Both the position numbers and the translations under genes were made by a program. The notes beneath the pieces are model-generated. The model had not been told where the DNA came from and ran no database searches. It was given only the letters and a program-made list of their open reading frames with translations. DNA of 64,000 nucleotides from Ruminococcaceae bacterium YRB3002 (GTDB lineage Bacteria; Bacillota; Clostridia; Saccharofermentanales; Saccharofermentanaceae), in NCBI GenBank assembly GCA_900099715.1, contig FMTG01000004.1, forward strand, positions 1-64,000, in the 5' to 3' direction. Below are positions 1 to 8,405 of the stretch, one piece after another. Position 1 is the first letter of the stretch. Each line of letters starts with the position of its first letter.

Positions 1-31
1 GCCCCGGTGCCCGTTCGCGAAACGCCGGGGC
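1..31. repeat. GC-rich inverted repeat at left edge
   Basis: The first 31 bases form a hairpin with 7-bp GC-rich outer arms (GCCCCGG and CCGGGGC) and a partly palindromic interior (CGTT..AACG). It is much richer in GC than the sequence that follows and precedes the damaged start of the first gene. There is no T-run on either side that would make it an ordinary terminator. Its role is unknown. Confidence 0.4.
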
Positions 32-58
32 TGAATTGCGAATAGCGCTGGTGCTCAG

Positions 59-730
59 GTGGTGAATTGGTGGTGCTCAAGCGGCGAAAGAATCACAATG
101 GTATCCGGAAGTAGAGAAACCCCTGTGTGGTGTATGGTTTATGATGATCTGGATTACGCTGAGGAAGCAGATATTTTTGCTAACCAGATGAAGAATGTAA
201 AAGCTCTGCTGCCAATCGAAATATTCAATGCCAACTGTGAGGCGGGTAATAACAAGGAATTAATGATAAAGGGGCTTGTTGAGTCATATAATTTGAAAAT
301 TACCGCATCTTCTACTCCCGGATGCATTTCTGCAGTAAGCTCACTAGAAAGAATATATGATAAGTATGGATATGATATGCTAGACAGAGTAATAAAGCTT
401 ATCATTTTCACATGGGAAGGCGAACAAAAATCTTTTTCAGCCAATATGATGAATGGATTAGCGAGACTCCTTTGGGCATTTGGGGATAATCTAAAAGATG
501 AAATATTCAAAGAAAAATTAGGTGAAGTATCACTTAAAGAAATAGCAAGAACTGCAAAGGACCGTCGTGCGGGTTCTTTGGGATATGCAGAAGCTATGCT
601 TTTGTATTATAACAAAAAAATGAAGTCACCTCTTCACTGGAATGATCTCTATTCTCCAAAGACAACAAAAGGTATTATCTCAGAATATGAAAATGAAAAT
701 GATGCAATGGATATAGCAATAAACCAGTGA
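59..730 (+). CDS. ParB-superfamily (DUF6551-like) protein, N-terminus missing
   Basis: The protein resembles the second half of the ParB-like DUF6551 proteins found in Firmicutes mobile elements: a hydrophobic strand followed by an acidic helix (WCMVYDDLDYAEEADIFANQ), then a helical C-terminal domain. The family normally begins with a ParB strand carrying DG.HR-type residues. That part is absent, the first 13 residues look unlike protein of this family, and the frame is closed by a stop at 32-34. The first plausible ATG is at 98 and lacks a good Shine-Dalgarno. I infer a partial or 5'-damaged gene. It is the only sizeable plus-strand gene in the left 15 kb and converges on the HNH gene. Specific function unknown. 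Confidence 0.55.
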   Translation: MVNWWCSSGERITMVSGSRETPVWCMVYDDLDYAEEADIFANQMKNVKALLPIEIFNANCEAGNNKELMIKGLVESYNLKITASSTPGCISAVSSLERIYDKYGYDMLDRVIKLIIFTWEGEQKSFSANMMNGLARLLWAFGDNLKDEIFKEKLGEVSLKEIARTAKDRRAGSLGYAEAMLLYYNKKMKSPLHWNDLYSPKTTKGIISEYENENDAMDIAINQ

Positions 731-751
731 GTGAATACAAGGATTATCGCT

Positions 752-779
752 TTTGAATATACAATATGTAATATTCAAA
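752..779. terminator. AT-rich hairpin between convergent genes
   Basis: Perfect 9-bp arms TTTGAATAT and ATATTCAAA flank a 10-base loop, between the end of the plus-strand ParB-like gene and the end of the minus-strand HNH gene. The position suits a bidirectional terminator, but the stem is AT-only and there is no clear U-run, so activity is uncertain. Confidence 0.35.
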
Positions 780-865
780 CTCGATAACAGGTATGTATAT
801 TCATTTGAACACGCTATATTGAATAGATATAATACTATATTCGTAGGTCATGATTTCTTCAGGTT

Positions 866-1621
866 TTATTCATCAGATATGTCTCCAGAGGCATACAAAA
901 GTAGTAGTTTCTCAAAAGAAATACCAATTCCACATTTTTCAAGCCTATAAGCACGTTGTTCATATAGAGTTTTTAATAATGATTTATTGTCAAAGCCATA
1001 ATGAAGCAACCTGTGACACATAGGACAAAGTGAAACTATATTTGCTTCAACATCCAAATCATATTCAAAGTATTTCTGATACTTCAAAGGTATCAAATGA
1101 TGAGCTTCCGTGTATTTATTAACACCATCCTTCTTTAAGAACAATTCGTTTGAGCAACGTCCTTCGCAAATAAACCCAGCAATAGCTAATGCGTTATTAG
1201 CAATCCGGCTATCTCTTTTATGCTTTTCGTTTTGAACGGTAATAATACTTTGCAATAGTTTGGGTTTATCTATAATAACTATATCATAAGCATCATCTGT
1301 TGTTGAAGACTGAACATCAGGGCTTGGATCATGTTTGATAAAATCACCACTCCAAAAAACCTTATATAACTTCTTTAATTCAATCGCATCATCATTTTCA
1401 ATATATTCTTTCCATATTTTGTAATAAATGTTATTCTTCGAAGAATGCATTACATTGTATTTGGGATCAACATTTCTAAATACCGAAACTTCATGAAGCA
1501 ATGTTTGCATACTTAAATCTTTGCCAAAACACGAATTAAACAACTGCGTAAACCTTTCAGCATTCTTTTCCCTTCCGATATAATAGAATCCCAATATTAT
1601 AGCCAATTCTGCTTCATTCAT
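866..1621 (-). CDS. HNH endonuclease, last gene of the defence operon
   Basis: About 250 residues. The C-terminal third carries an HNH/McrA-type nuclease fold: a Cys (CEGRC), the metal-binding core EAHHLIPL, then NIVSLCPMCHRLLHYG with the paired cysteines of a structural zinc site and the final His. The N-terminal 150 residues match no family I recognise. An upstream in-frame start at 1672 would overlap the preceding gene by 46 bases. I prefer the ATG at 1621 because a GGAG lies about 10 bases before it; ATGs at 1627 and 1630 sit too close to that site. The gene directly follows the stand-alone Sau3AI C-terminal-domain gene, so the two products may act as nuclease and DNA-recognition partners (inference). 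Confidence 0.85.
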   Translation of the reverse strand: MNEAELAIILGFYYIGREKNAERFTQLFNSCFGKDLSMQTLLHEVSVFRNVDPKYNVMHSSKNNIYYKIWKEYIENDDAIELKKLYKVFWSGDFIKHDPSPDVQSSTTDDAYDIVIIDKPKLLQSIITVQNEKHKRDSRIANNALAIAGFICEGRCSNELFLKKDGVNKYTEAHHLIPLKYQKYFEYDLDVEANIVSLCPMCHRLLHYGFDNKSLLKTLYEQRAYRLEKCGIGISFEKLLLLYASGDISDE

Positions 1622-1626
1622 ATGCA

Positions 1627-2319
1627 TCATTCTCCATTGATAATCTTCAGCACATATGCCCTGTTTAGCCAAAAACTATGTTTGGGATACTTAACAAGTC
1701 CCGTTAGCTTATCAGGAACAGGAAGAGGATATGTATCGTCACGATTCTGGGCATGCGGTCTAACATGAACATATTGGTTTTCTGTCGATGACGGAAAGTA
1801 AGTAAAATATTTTCCATGGTCATCAATATACTTCACAATTGTTCCAGAACAAATACACTCTTTCATTTTGCTCCATGCATCTTTAACGCCCCCATCCAAA
1901 ACATTTTGTGGCATTTTCCATATTTTTATTCTATTCAAAAATAGTTCTTTACCTTCATTCTTAAATACAACAAACACAAAAACTGTATCTGAAAACATCT
2001 TGTGTAATGTACTGGTTTCCCACTCCTCATCAGCTAGTTCACAATACTTGAACACAGGAAATGACATTGATTCTTTCAGTTTGCCATACTTATCAAGTTT
2101 GATAGTTTTTATGCAGTAATCATCACTTAGACCTACTTTTTTAAGCGGTTCTAAATCACTTTCCCAAATCATTTTATTAATCAAAACACTCAATCGATTC
2201 TTTGCATCAGGATTTACATCGAATACTGAATACAGATAATCGACATCGCTATCTTTATACTGTTCTAGAAAAGAATCAATGTCTTCGTTCAATTGTAGGA
2301 TGTAATCATTTTGCACCAT
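1627..2319 (-). CDS. Stand-alone homologue of the Sau3AI C-terminal domain
   Basis: This 230-residue protein is clearly related to the C-terminal half of the Sau3AI-type enzyme at 6972-8402. Both share KESMSFP.FK, a W.T/S aromatic block, IK/QFW.MP, YF or FNNFP.SSEN, HVRPH.(R/Q)N..DTYPLP and the ending FWLN..Y. In Sau3AI that domain is a non-catalytic MutH-like fold that binds a second GATC site (established for the family). The catalytic D-x6-E-x-K motif of the N-terminal domain is absent. It is therefore probably a DNA-binding or specificity protein rather than a nuclease. Its start is four bases after the SNF2 helicase stop, and its stop overlaps the candidate starts of the HNH gene, so all three are probably co-translated. 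Confidence 0.8.
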   Translation of the reverse strand: MVQNDYILQLNEDIDSFLEQYKDSDVDYLYSVFDVNPDAKNRLSVLINKMIWESDLEPLKKVGLSDDYCIKTIKLDKYGKLKESMSFPVFKYCELADEEWETSTLHKMFSDTVFVFVVFKNEGKELFLNRIKIWKMPQNVLDGGVKDAWSKMKECICSGTIVKYIDDHGKYFTYFPSSTENQYVHVRPHAQNRDDTYPLPVPDKLTGLVKYPKHSFWLNRAYVLKIINGE

Positions 2320-2323
2320 ATTG

Positions 2324-4315
2324 TCACCTCAGATAAGAGTCCTGTATATCTTGATATGTCATTATGCTTGTGTCTTCTAGTTCTTCTCCTCCGATAGTAA
2401 TATCATCTGCATCAAGTATTTCAAGCATCCTCGTCTCTTTTATGTTCAGTTTTTCAGCTATAGCAGAATCGACTGAATTGTGGTTTTCAACAAAATAGTA
2501 ATGTGCAGTTGTACCTGTTGGCATATTAATCCTATGAATTCTATCTTTCGATTGAATAAACTGTGCAGCATTAAATGATCTGTTAACATATATTGCGTTC
2601 TGGCACGCTTTATGAAGTGATATGGATTCAGCAAGCGTAGCTGGATTTGCGAGCAAGACCATGCTATCTCCATTTCGAAACCTTTTAATTGCATTTTGCC
2701 TCTCAATACCAGTAACGGAACCATTAATCATTTCAATACTCATTCCTAAACTAGCTTCTATCATTTTTCTTAATATGGTCATGTTATATACAAATATATC
2801 CCATACCAAGACCTTTTTACCCTCGTTAACCAACTGAACAACAAGACTTACCGCTGTCATGTTTTTATTAGAAAATACAGTACCATTCTCATAAGAATTA
2901 ACAATTCTTACAATACTCGATTTCATAAACTCTTCCATAATCTGTTTATCAGCCTTGGCCAACAAACCTATATTTGAGTTTTCTCTATCTGCCAAATCAC
3001 CATACTCTTCTTTTAGCTCATCCATTGACGAAATAATACTCTTCTTCAGTAGGGCAGGATTAGCAGATATTTGCATTTTTCTCAGCAATACTGCTTTCCT
3101 CATATTCAATAAAAGGTCTTCATCTATATCATCAGAGATTTTGCCGCAGAAGTCATTTAATTGTTGATAAAGGAATCTCTGATTACTATCCATCTCGCAT
3201 TCAATAATAGTAATCTCCGGAGGCAATAATTCTCCTTTGCTGATTAAGTACTTCTTGGATATCCTTGAATAGAAGGGATTTAGGCTTTCATGCAATCTAT
3301 TCGATTCATTAGTCGTAGCACCCACTTTTGTCATTGCTTTTAATTGGGAAAAACTATATGGCAGAATAGCCTTATATGGAGAATAAGCAGTAGTCAACGT
3401 GTATAAATCTTCATACCCATTTGGCATTGGAGTACCAGTCAATATTATTCGTGCTTTCGCGGAAGAAGATATTTCGAGAGCAGCTTCCGTAACCGCTGCA
3501 TTCGGATTTTTAATCTTATGACCTTCATCAATAACTAACAAAGCATTCTTATTAGATAGAAACTGGACTATATGTTCTTTCAGTAGTCTTAGTTTGTCAA
3601 AATTAATAAAAGTAATTTCTCTGTGATGAATAGGCGATGCATCAAGGTATAATCTGCAATTGTATGTAGTATCAAACGCAAGGTTTTCAAAATCCGGATT
3701 ATTATCGAAACACGTATTATACTCATCAAACCACGCATTATATGCACTTCCTGGTCCTATAACAAACAAACTATCTACAACTCCATGTTGTTTCAGATAA
3801 ACATAGGTCGCATATGTAATGATTGTTTTCCCAGAACCCGGCACCGAAAAATCAAAACCACCACTGCCGGTACATAATAGAAATGCAGATTTGTATTGAT
3901 AATCACGCAGTTTTATACAGAGATTCTTATCACAAAAAACACAAAAATCATCAAAATCATTATTAATGGACTCTGTATCTGATTTAATAGCCTTAAGCGT
4001 CTCAACTTTCGTGGCCATATCATTTTCAAATTCTTCCTGAGAATCCATCAATTCTTGCAAAACAGAATCGAATTCCACAACAACATTGTTTGCTGAGAGA
4101 AAATCGACTAAATCAGCTAATTTTCCTGCAACATCATGAGTTTCAAATGAAGCAAAAGTAATAAATAGCACATCGCTATCAACGTTACTAGTAGTTGCGT
4201 TTTTTATGGCATCCACATATATACTAAGCTTCATTCTAAGCCTAGTATTAAGTTGTGATAAACCACATAGTTTAATAGTGGAATCACCACTCTTCTCAAC
4301 AACTATGATAATCAT
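2324..4315 (-). CDS. SNF2-family helicase/translocase of the defence operon
   Basis: A 663-residue superfamily 2 ATPase. Residues 158-164 hold the Walker A motif VPGSGKT, residues 262-265 the DEGH box, 292-297 TGTPMP, and the C-terminal half has the second RecA-like lobe with ATLAESISLH and QSKDRIHR as motifs V and VI. This is the SNF2 layout. Such proteins usually translocate on double-stranded DNA and do not unwind it. The first 130 residues have no recognised domain. The start codon overlaps the ParB-like gene's stop by four bases (ATGA), which implies translational coupling and probably a ParB-SNF2 functional pair. The likely role is to move or remodel DNA for the nuclease genes downstream. 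Confidence 0.88.
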   Translation of the reverse strand: MIIIVVEKSGDSTIKLCGLSQLNTRLRMKLSIYVDAIKNATTSNVDSDVLFITFASFETHDVAGKLADLVDFLSANNVVVEFDSVLQELMDSQEEFENDMATKVETLKAIKSDTESINNDFDDFCVFCDKNLCIKLRDYQYKSAFLLCTGSGGFDFSVPGSGKTIITYATYVYLKQHGVVDSLFVIGPGSAYNAWFDEYNTCFDNNPDFENLAFDTTYNCRLYLDASPIHHREITFINFDKLRLLKEHIVQFLSNKNALLVIDEGHKIKNPNAAVTEAALEISSSAKARIILTGTPMPNGYEDLYTLTTAYSPYKAILPYSFSQLKAMTKVGATTNESNRLHESLNPFYSRISKKYLISKGELLPPEITIIECEMDSNQRFLYQQLNDFCGKISDDIDEDLLLNMRKAVLLRKMQISANPALLKKSIISSMDELKEEYGDLADRENSNIGLLAKADKQIMEEFMKSSIVRIVNSYENGTVFSNKNMTAVSLVVQLVNEGKKVLVWDIFVYNMTILRKMIEASLGMSIEMINGSVTGIERQNAIKRFRNGDSMVLLANPATLAESISLHKACQNAIYVNRSFNAAQFIQSKDRIHRINMPTGTTAHYYFVENHNSVDSAIAEKLNIKETRMLEILDADDITIGGEELEDTSIMTYQDIQDSYLR

Positions 4316-5550
4316 ACTTTATAAGATGATGTGATTTTGTATATTGTCTTTGATATTTCTTTAAGATTGTTTAAGTCATCTGAGGAAATATCTTCCATTC
4401 CTTCAACTAATTCGCTAATCCTATCAACTTTACCACGAACTTCCACTATTAATTTTGATAAATCTTTATCATTAAGCACCGACTGAAGCTTGTTTACAGC
4501 ATCATTAAGGTTTTGATCTAACTTCCCACCCTTTTTCCCTAGATACTGCCAATCAGCTTCACTAGAAGGATTGTTTGAATCAATAATGGAATTATGATGC
4601 TGAAGGAATGAGTCCCATACAGGCTTCTCTATAAACACACCATTCGTCTTATTGGGCTTTCCGACCAATACATCTCTAAACTTTTTCCCTTCAAACTTAG
4701 CTCTCATATAGTCATAGCAGACCTGTTTGAATTCGATAACATCACCGGTTTTATAGTCCCACTGTGCATCATATGTTCCGTTTTCAAGACGCTTAAAGAC
4801 CGTCTTAACGTTCAAAAACTGATCCTCTAACCCATCCAATAAAGTAAAGTGACTTGGTTTCCCAATTGCTTTAAGATACTCCATCATTAAATCAAAGGTT
4901 GATTTCATTTCTCCTACGTCTTTATCAGACTTTAGGTTCATGTATTGCTTGATTTGAGGATATGTGTATCCAGCATTAAGAAGATTGTCAACTTTAACAT
5001 AAAGACAAATCCTGTTATAACCAACCTTCTCGTCAGCTCCAATCTGAAGCATTGTCTCCAGTGCCATGATTTCCTTTGCATCAATGTCTTCAGGAAGAAT
5101 TATGGTATTGAAATAACGGAAATCTTCTATTTTCTGTCCATACTTATCCGCATCTCCACTAAACAATGCACGTAACAAAGTTGCTCTTCGATTACCATCA
5201 ATAATGATACCATCGTTCGTTATAACGCCATCAACCTGTTGTCCGTTCTTCGCTAAATCTGCCTTAGTACGCTCATTTTCAGCGGGATGCTCCTTTAATA
5301 TTACATCATACAAGAACTGAACATCGTCATCAGACTCTATATTAAGTTTTCGATTATTCTCGGCTTCAAACTCCCTAATCTTCCAAGTAATTCTATCGTT
5401 CAGGATGTTGGGAACCAAATATGCTAATGGTACTTTATAAACATTAAAAGTTACACCCTTTCTAATCGGAAGCGTCATTCCTGTTTTTATGGGTTTGTTA
5501 TTGGTTGTTATTTCTTTGATTTTCACTTTTGCTTCAGCTCGAGATAACAT
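4312..5550 (-). CDS. ParB/Srx N-terminal-domain protein of the defence operon
   Basis: A 412-residue protein. Near residues 50-135 it has a ParB/sulfiredoxin-fold domain ending in the diagnostic GVITNDGIIIDGNRRATLLRAL, whose DGNRR segment corresponds to the nucleotide-binding D/E-G-x-R-R box. The middle is helical and the last 80 residues look like a coiled coil. ParB-fold domains bind CTP or ATP and can act as DNA clamps or nucleases (family knowledge); which applies here is unknown. AGGAAAGG precedes the ATG. There are 56 bases between it and the methyltransferase upstream, and the SNF2 gene overlaps its stop. It is not a plasmid-partition ParB: there is no ParA neighbour and no recognisable HTH. 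Confidence 0.8.
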   Translation of the reverse strand: MLSRAEAKVKIKEITTNNKPIKTGMTLPIRKGVTFNVYKVPLAYLVPNILNDRITWKIREFEAENNRKLNIESDDDVQFLYDVILKEHPAENERTKADLAKNGQQVDGVITNDGIIIDGNRRATLLRALFSGDADKYGQKIEDFRYFNTIILPEDIDAKEIMALETMLQIGADEKVGYNRICLYVKVDNLLNAGYTYPQIKQYMNLKSDKDVGEMKSTFDLMMEYLKAIGKPSHFTLLDGLEDQFLNVKTVFKRLENGTYDAQWDYKTGDVIEFKQVCYDYMRAKFEGKKFRDVLVGKPNKTNGVFIEKPVWDSFLQHHNSIIDSNNPSSEADWQYLGKKGGKLDQNLNDAVNKLQSVLNDKDLSKLIVEVRGKVDRISELVEGMEDISSDDLNNLKEISKTIYKITSSYKV

Positions 5551-5606
5551 GTTTTCACCTTTCCTTTCAATGCAAATAAAGCAACAATGTAATCCTTTTA
5601 TTAGTA

Positions 5607-6821
5607 TTATTCTTGTTCAACTATCTTATCTAACACCTTACCCATACGCGTAATCATTTGAACAACTAATGCATTGCCCATGCAGAAATATCTCATCCTA
5701 TTGGGCATTCCAGAATTAGTCCAATCATCATCAAATCCTTGTAAACGTTCTGCTTCAATAGGAGTAAGTAATCTCAGGCGTCCAGTTCCAGGATCCGATA
5801 CAACATGTGTTGATCTATTCAGAGTTGATTCGCTTGTAAGCATTGTTCGACCGGGTCTATCCCAAGGATCAGGAAAAGCAACCGGGCCTTCACTGAAGAT
5901 ATACTCATGACCATTAGCTGCAGTCCTGGGTATCTTCTTCGACCCTTTCAAATATGTCCACTTTGGCATCTTCTCTGTTGTGATATAGAATTGTTCATCA
6001 ACATTTTTCTGGAGGATCTCTCCGAGAAGGATAGGCTGTTCCTCTTTCTCAACTACCTTCCTTGTTACTATCCTATGATCACGCATTGCACCAGCGTTCT
6101 CAAAAGAGAACGCAAAACTATCACTAACAGCAATAATGTCATTATCGAGTGTTATCTCTGATGATGAGCCACATTCAGCAATAGGGAATGCCTCAACCAT
6201 AAAACCAAAATCACTGATAATGCTTTCAAGCTCAACAGACGCCATCTTCTTACCGTATTCAGTGTCGTTGCGATATGCAAAGATAAATGTTCTTCGACGT
6301 CTCTGTGCAGCTCCATACTGAGCAGCATTTACCACTCTCCACTCAGCACTATAGCCTAATTCAGCCAAGCAAGCTAAGATAATGCCAAAATCACGACCAC
6401 GCTGCTTAGCCGGGCTCTTAAGCAATCTATCAACATTCTCAAAGATACAGAAAGGAGCTCTCTTAGCTATAAGGATATCGCGGATCTGCCACCACAATAC
6501 GCCTTTTTTACCTTCTATTCCTTTTGAAGACTTTAACGTGTGAGCTACACTATAGTCTTGGCAAGGGAATCCACCGACCAATAAACTATGGTCAGGTATA
6601 TTATCCTTTACCATTGTACTGATATCTTCTCCTGTATGGATCTCACCTTTTAGGTCAGGGCACTCTCCGAAGTGCTGAACATAACAATCATGTGCCCACT
6701 GTGTTTTCGCTCCGGGTTCCCACTGAGAAAACCATGTCGTTTTCCAACCTGATCCTAATCGATCAAATCCAAGTCTAAATCCGCCAACACCGGCAAACAA
6801 CTCGCAAATAGTCTTTTCCAT
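5607..6821 (-). CDS. C5-cytosine DNA methyltransferase
   Basis: A 404-residue m5C methyltransferase with all key motifs: motif I LFAGVGGFRLGF (residues 9-20), motif IV GGFPCQDYS with catalytic Cys87, motif VI FENV (128-131), motif VIII QYGAAQRRRR and the closing motif X MGNALV. It transfers methyl from S-adenosylmethionine to a cytosine in the recognition site. It lies directly downstream of a Sau3AI-type nuclease, so GATC (with the C methylated) is the likely target, but the specificity domain cannot be read with certainty. The ATG is preceded by AGGAGG. A short inverted repeat abuts that site and others lie in the 150-base leader, so this gene may have its own regulated promoter in addition to read-through. 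Confidence 0.93.
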   Translation of the reverse strand: MEKTICELFAGVGGFRLGFDRLGSGWKTTWFSQWEPGAKTQWAHDCYVQHFGECPDLKGEIHTGEDISTMVKDNIPDHSLLVGGFPCQDYSVAHTLKSSKGIEGKKGVLWWQIRDILIAKRAPFCIFENVDRLLKSPAKQRGRDFGIILACLAELGYSAEWRVVNAAQYGAAQRRRRTFIFAYRNDTEYGKKMASVELESIISDFGFMVEAFPIAECGSSSEITLDNDIIAVSDSFAFSFENAGAMRDHRIVTRKVVEKEEQPILLGEILQKNVDEQFYITTEKMPKWTYLKGSKKIPRTAANGHEYIFSEGPVAFPDPWDRPGRTMLTSESTLNRSTHVVSDPGTGRLRLLTPIEAERLQGFDDDWTNSGMPNRMRYFCMGNALVVQMITRMGKVLDKIVEQE

Positions 6822-6832
6822 AAAGTCCTCCT

Positions 6833-6951
6833 TGGCATCTTGCCATCACACTTATTGTAGGAGCCATTATAATCGTTAGCACTACCAGACGGTAGATCAA
6901 AACCCCATACATTAGAAGTATATCATACAAGCTAGTCCATTAATTGGACTA
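6833..6951 (-). promoter_or_regulatory. Leader of the methyltransferase gene with three inverted repeats
   Basis: Between the restriction gene stop and the methyltransferase start lie three perfect inverted repeats: TGGCA-TCT-TGCCA at 6833-6845, next to the Shine-Dalgarno; CTACC-AGAC-GGTAG at 6882-6895; and TAGTCCA-TTAAT-TGGACTA at 6933-6951. On the minus strand a TATAAT sits at 6866-6871, and the middle repeat falls where its -35 region would be. No good -35 hexamer is visible. The arrangement suits a separate methyltransferase promoter under repression or activation; this is inference. Confidence 0.45.
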
Positions 6952-6971
6952 AATGCATGAATCCCTACTGT

Positions 6972-8402
6972 TTATTGGCTTTCGTTCTTCAAATTGTCAT
7001 CGAGCTGATCAAAAATGTAGTCGTTATTAAGCCAGAAACACTGCTTAGTGTATTCTCTTCCGTCGGGTAACGGGTAGGTATCATTCGCATTCCTTCCGTG
7101 AGGTCTTACATGACAGACAGGATTTTCAGATGACCCCGGGAAATTGTTAAACCGCTTTCCATTCTTCTCTGTTATCTGAACACCTTCTTTTATTACATCT
7201 ACGGTTCTTTGCCATACTTTTTGGACTTCATCCAGATCCTTGGCTGGCATATTCCAGAATTGTGAACCCTGAAGTACAAGTTCATGATCATCATTGAATC
7301 TGTATACAACAAAGAAGAATCTTGTCTCTCTAAGATAATTGCCGAAAGTAGAATCCTCCCATGTTTCAAGAACGATGTCATTGAACTTGAAGGTTGGGAA
7401 AGACATACTTTCCTTGATAGTGTTGTTATTCTCTATCCGAATCGTTTTTGTTATGATGTTTGCCTTAGCAAACTCTTCCGCATTGTTGCTCTTAATGCCA
7501 AGAATCCTAAAGGCAATCAAAGAACCCAAGTTCTTGGGTGGTTTATCATATACGATGTTCAGGAGTTTGCATAATGCAGATACAGTGTAGCCCTTATAAG
7601 CGCCTATACGATTTGTTATATATGATTCGAAATCGATGCCGATATCGCCTTCGATTATCGACTCGTATGTATTCTTTCCGGGAACAATATAGTTATTAAG
7701 CACATACGTCATATATGATGTTTTAAAGCTAAATGCCCTTGGTTTAGCCAATTCATTGCTATAGGGTTGCTCTCTTCTAACAGTAGAATCAGAACTCTTG
7801 GTTGCAGCACCTAAATATAACGTATCGCTTTCGGATAGTTCATGGGCTTTGCCTTCTTTTATTTTGGAGACGATCTTATCGTAATCTTGCTTAATGATGA
7901 CAAGATCAGCTTCTGGAGGAGTGAAGAGCTGTGCAAAATTGATCTTGTAATCCAGTCTATCTTGTATATGCTCTTGATACAGGTAGTACACAAGAAGGAT
8001 AAGTCTTGCTTTACTCCAAATATGGCTCTCTTCAAAAGGCTCGTTAACAACGCTAAAGTAATCTATCATCGTGATAACAAGACGTTCTTTGGCTGACAAT
8101 GAACCGTCGCGATTTTCCTTATAAGGAGTGACTTTCAGCTCTACTCCTGCATCTGGGAAATCTGGGCGGGAATCACTGTTACATTTATAGTGAAAAAAGC
8201 GCTCTTCTATCAGGTCGCCAAGACCACCTTTCCGTTTTTTATCCTTGTGAGATTCCTCGTAATCATCGTTAATAACGATTACATCATTAACGGTATCCTC
8301 ATTACACACATCGGCAAAAGATTTCCCGATAAGATGTTTAGCATACGATTCTATGGATTTGGGATTGCTTGCATCATATTCTAAAACAAATTTCATAGAC
8401 AT
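6972..8402 (-). CDS. Sau3AI/MutH-family type II restriction endonuclease
   Basis: A 476-residue enzyme of the Sau3AI family, which cuts at GATC. The N-terminal domain carries the MutH/Sau3AI catalytic signature D-x6-E-x-K as D81, E88 and K90 (PDFPDAGVELK), preceded by the GGLGDLIEERFF helix whose Glu also contributes in MutH. The C-terminal half (about residues 290-470) is the second, non-catalytic MutH-like domain ending HVRPHGRNANDTYPLP and CFWLNNDY. Length matches the family. The start at 8402 is four bases from the stop of the helicase gene. The methyltransferase follows, giving a complete restriction-modification pair; GATC specificity is inferred from family. Confidence 0.92.
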   Translation of the reverse strand: MSMKFVLEYDASNPKSIESYAKHLIGKSFADVCNEDTVNDVIVINDDYEESHKDKKRKGGLGDLIEERFFHYKCNSDSRPDFPDAGVELKVTPYKENRDGSLSAKERLVITMIDYFSVVNEPFEESHIWSKARLILLVYYLYQEHIQDRLDYKINFAQLFTPPEADLVIIKQDYDKIVSKIKEGKAHELSESDTLYLGAATKSSDSTVRREQPYSNELAKPRAFSFKTSYMTYVLNNYIVPGKNTYESIIEGDIGIDFESYITNRIGAYKGYTVSALCKLLNIVYDKPPKNLGSLIAFRILGIKSNNAEEFAKANIITKTIRIENNNTIKESMSFPTFKFNDIVLETWEDSTFGNYLRETRFFFVVYRFNDDHELVLQGSQFWNMPAKDLDEVQKVWQRTVDVIKEGVQITEKNGKRFNNFPGSSENPVCHVRPHGRNANDTYPLPDGREYTKQCFWLNNDYIFDQLDDNLKNESQ

Positions 8403-8405
8403 ATC

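Noticed and set aside
753-950. Plus-strand open frame of 65 codons overlapping the end of the HNH gene
   Set aside because: No ribosome site, runs through an AT-rich hairpin and lies antisense to a well-supported gene.
4312-5550. ParB-like gene as a plasmid partition system
   Set aside because: No ParA, no parS-like repeats and no HTH domain; it is embedded in a restriction operon.
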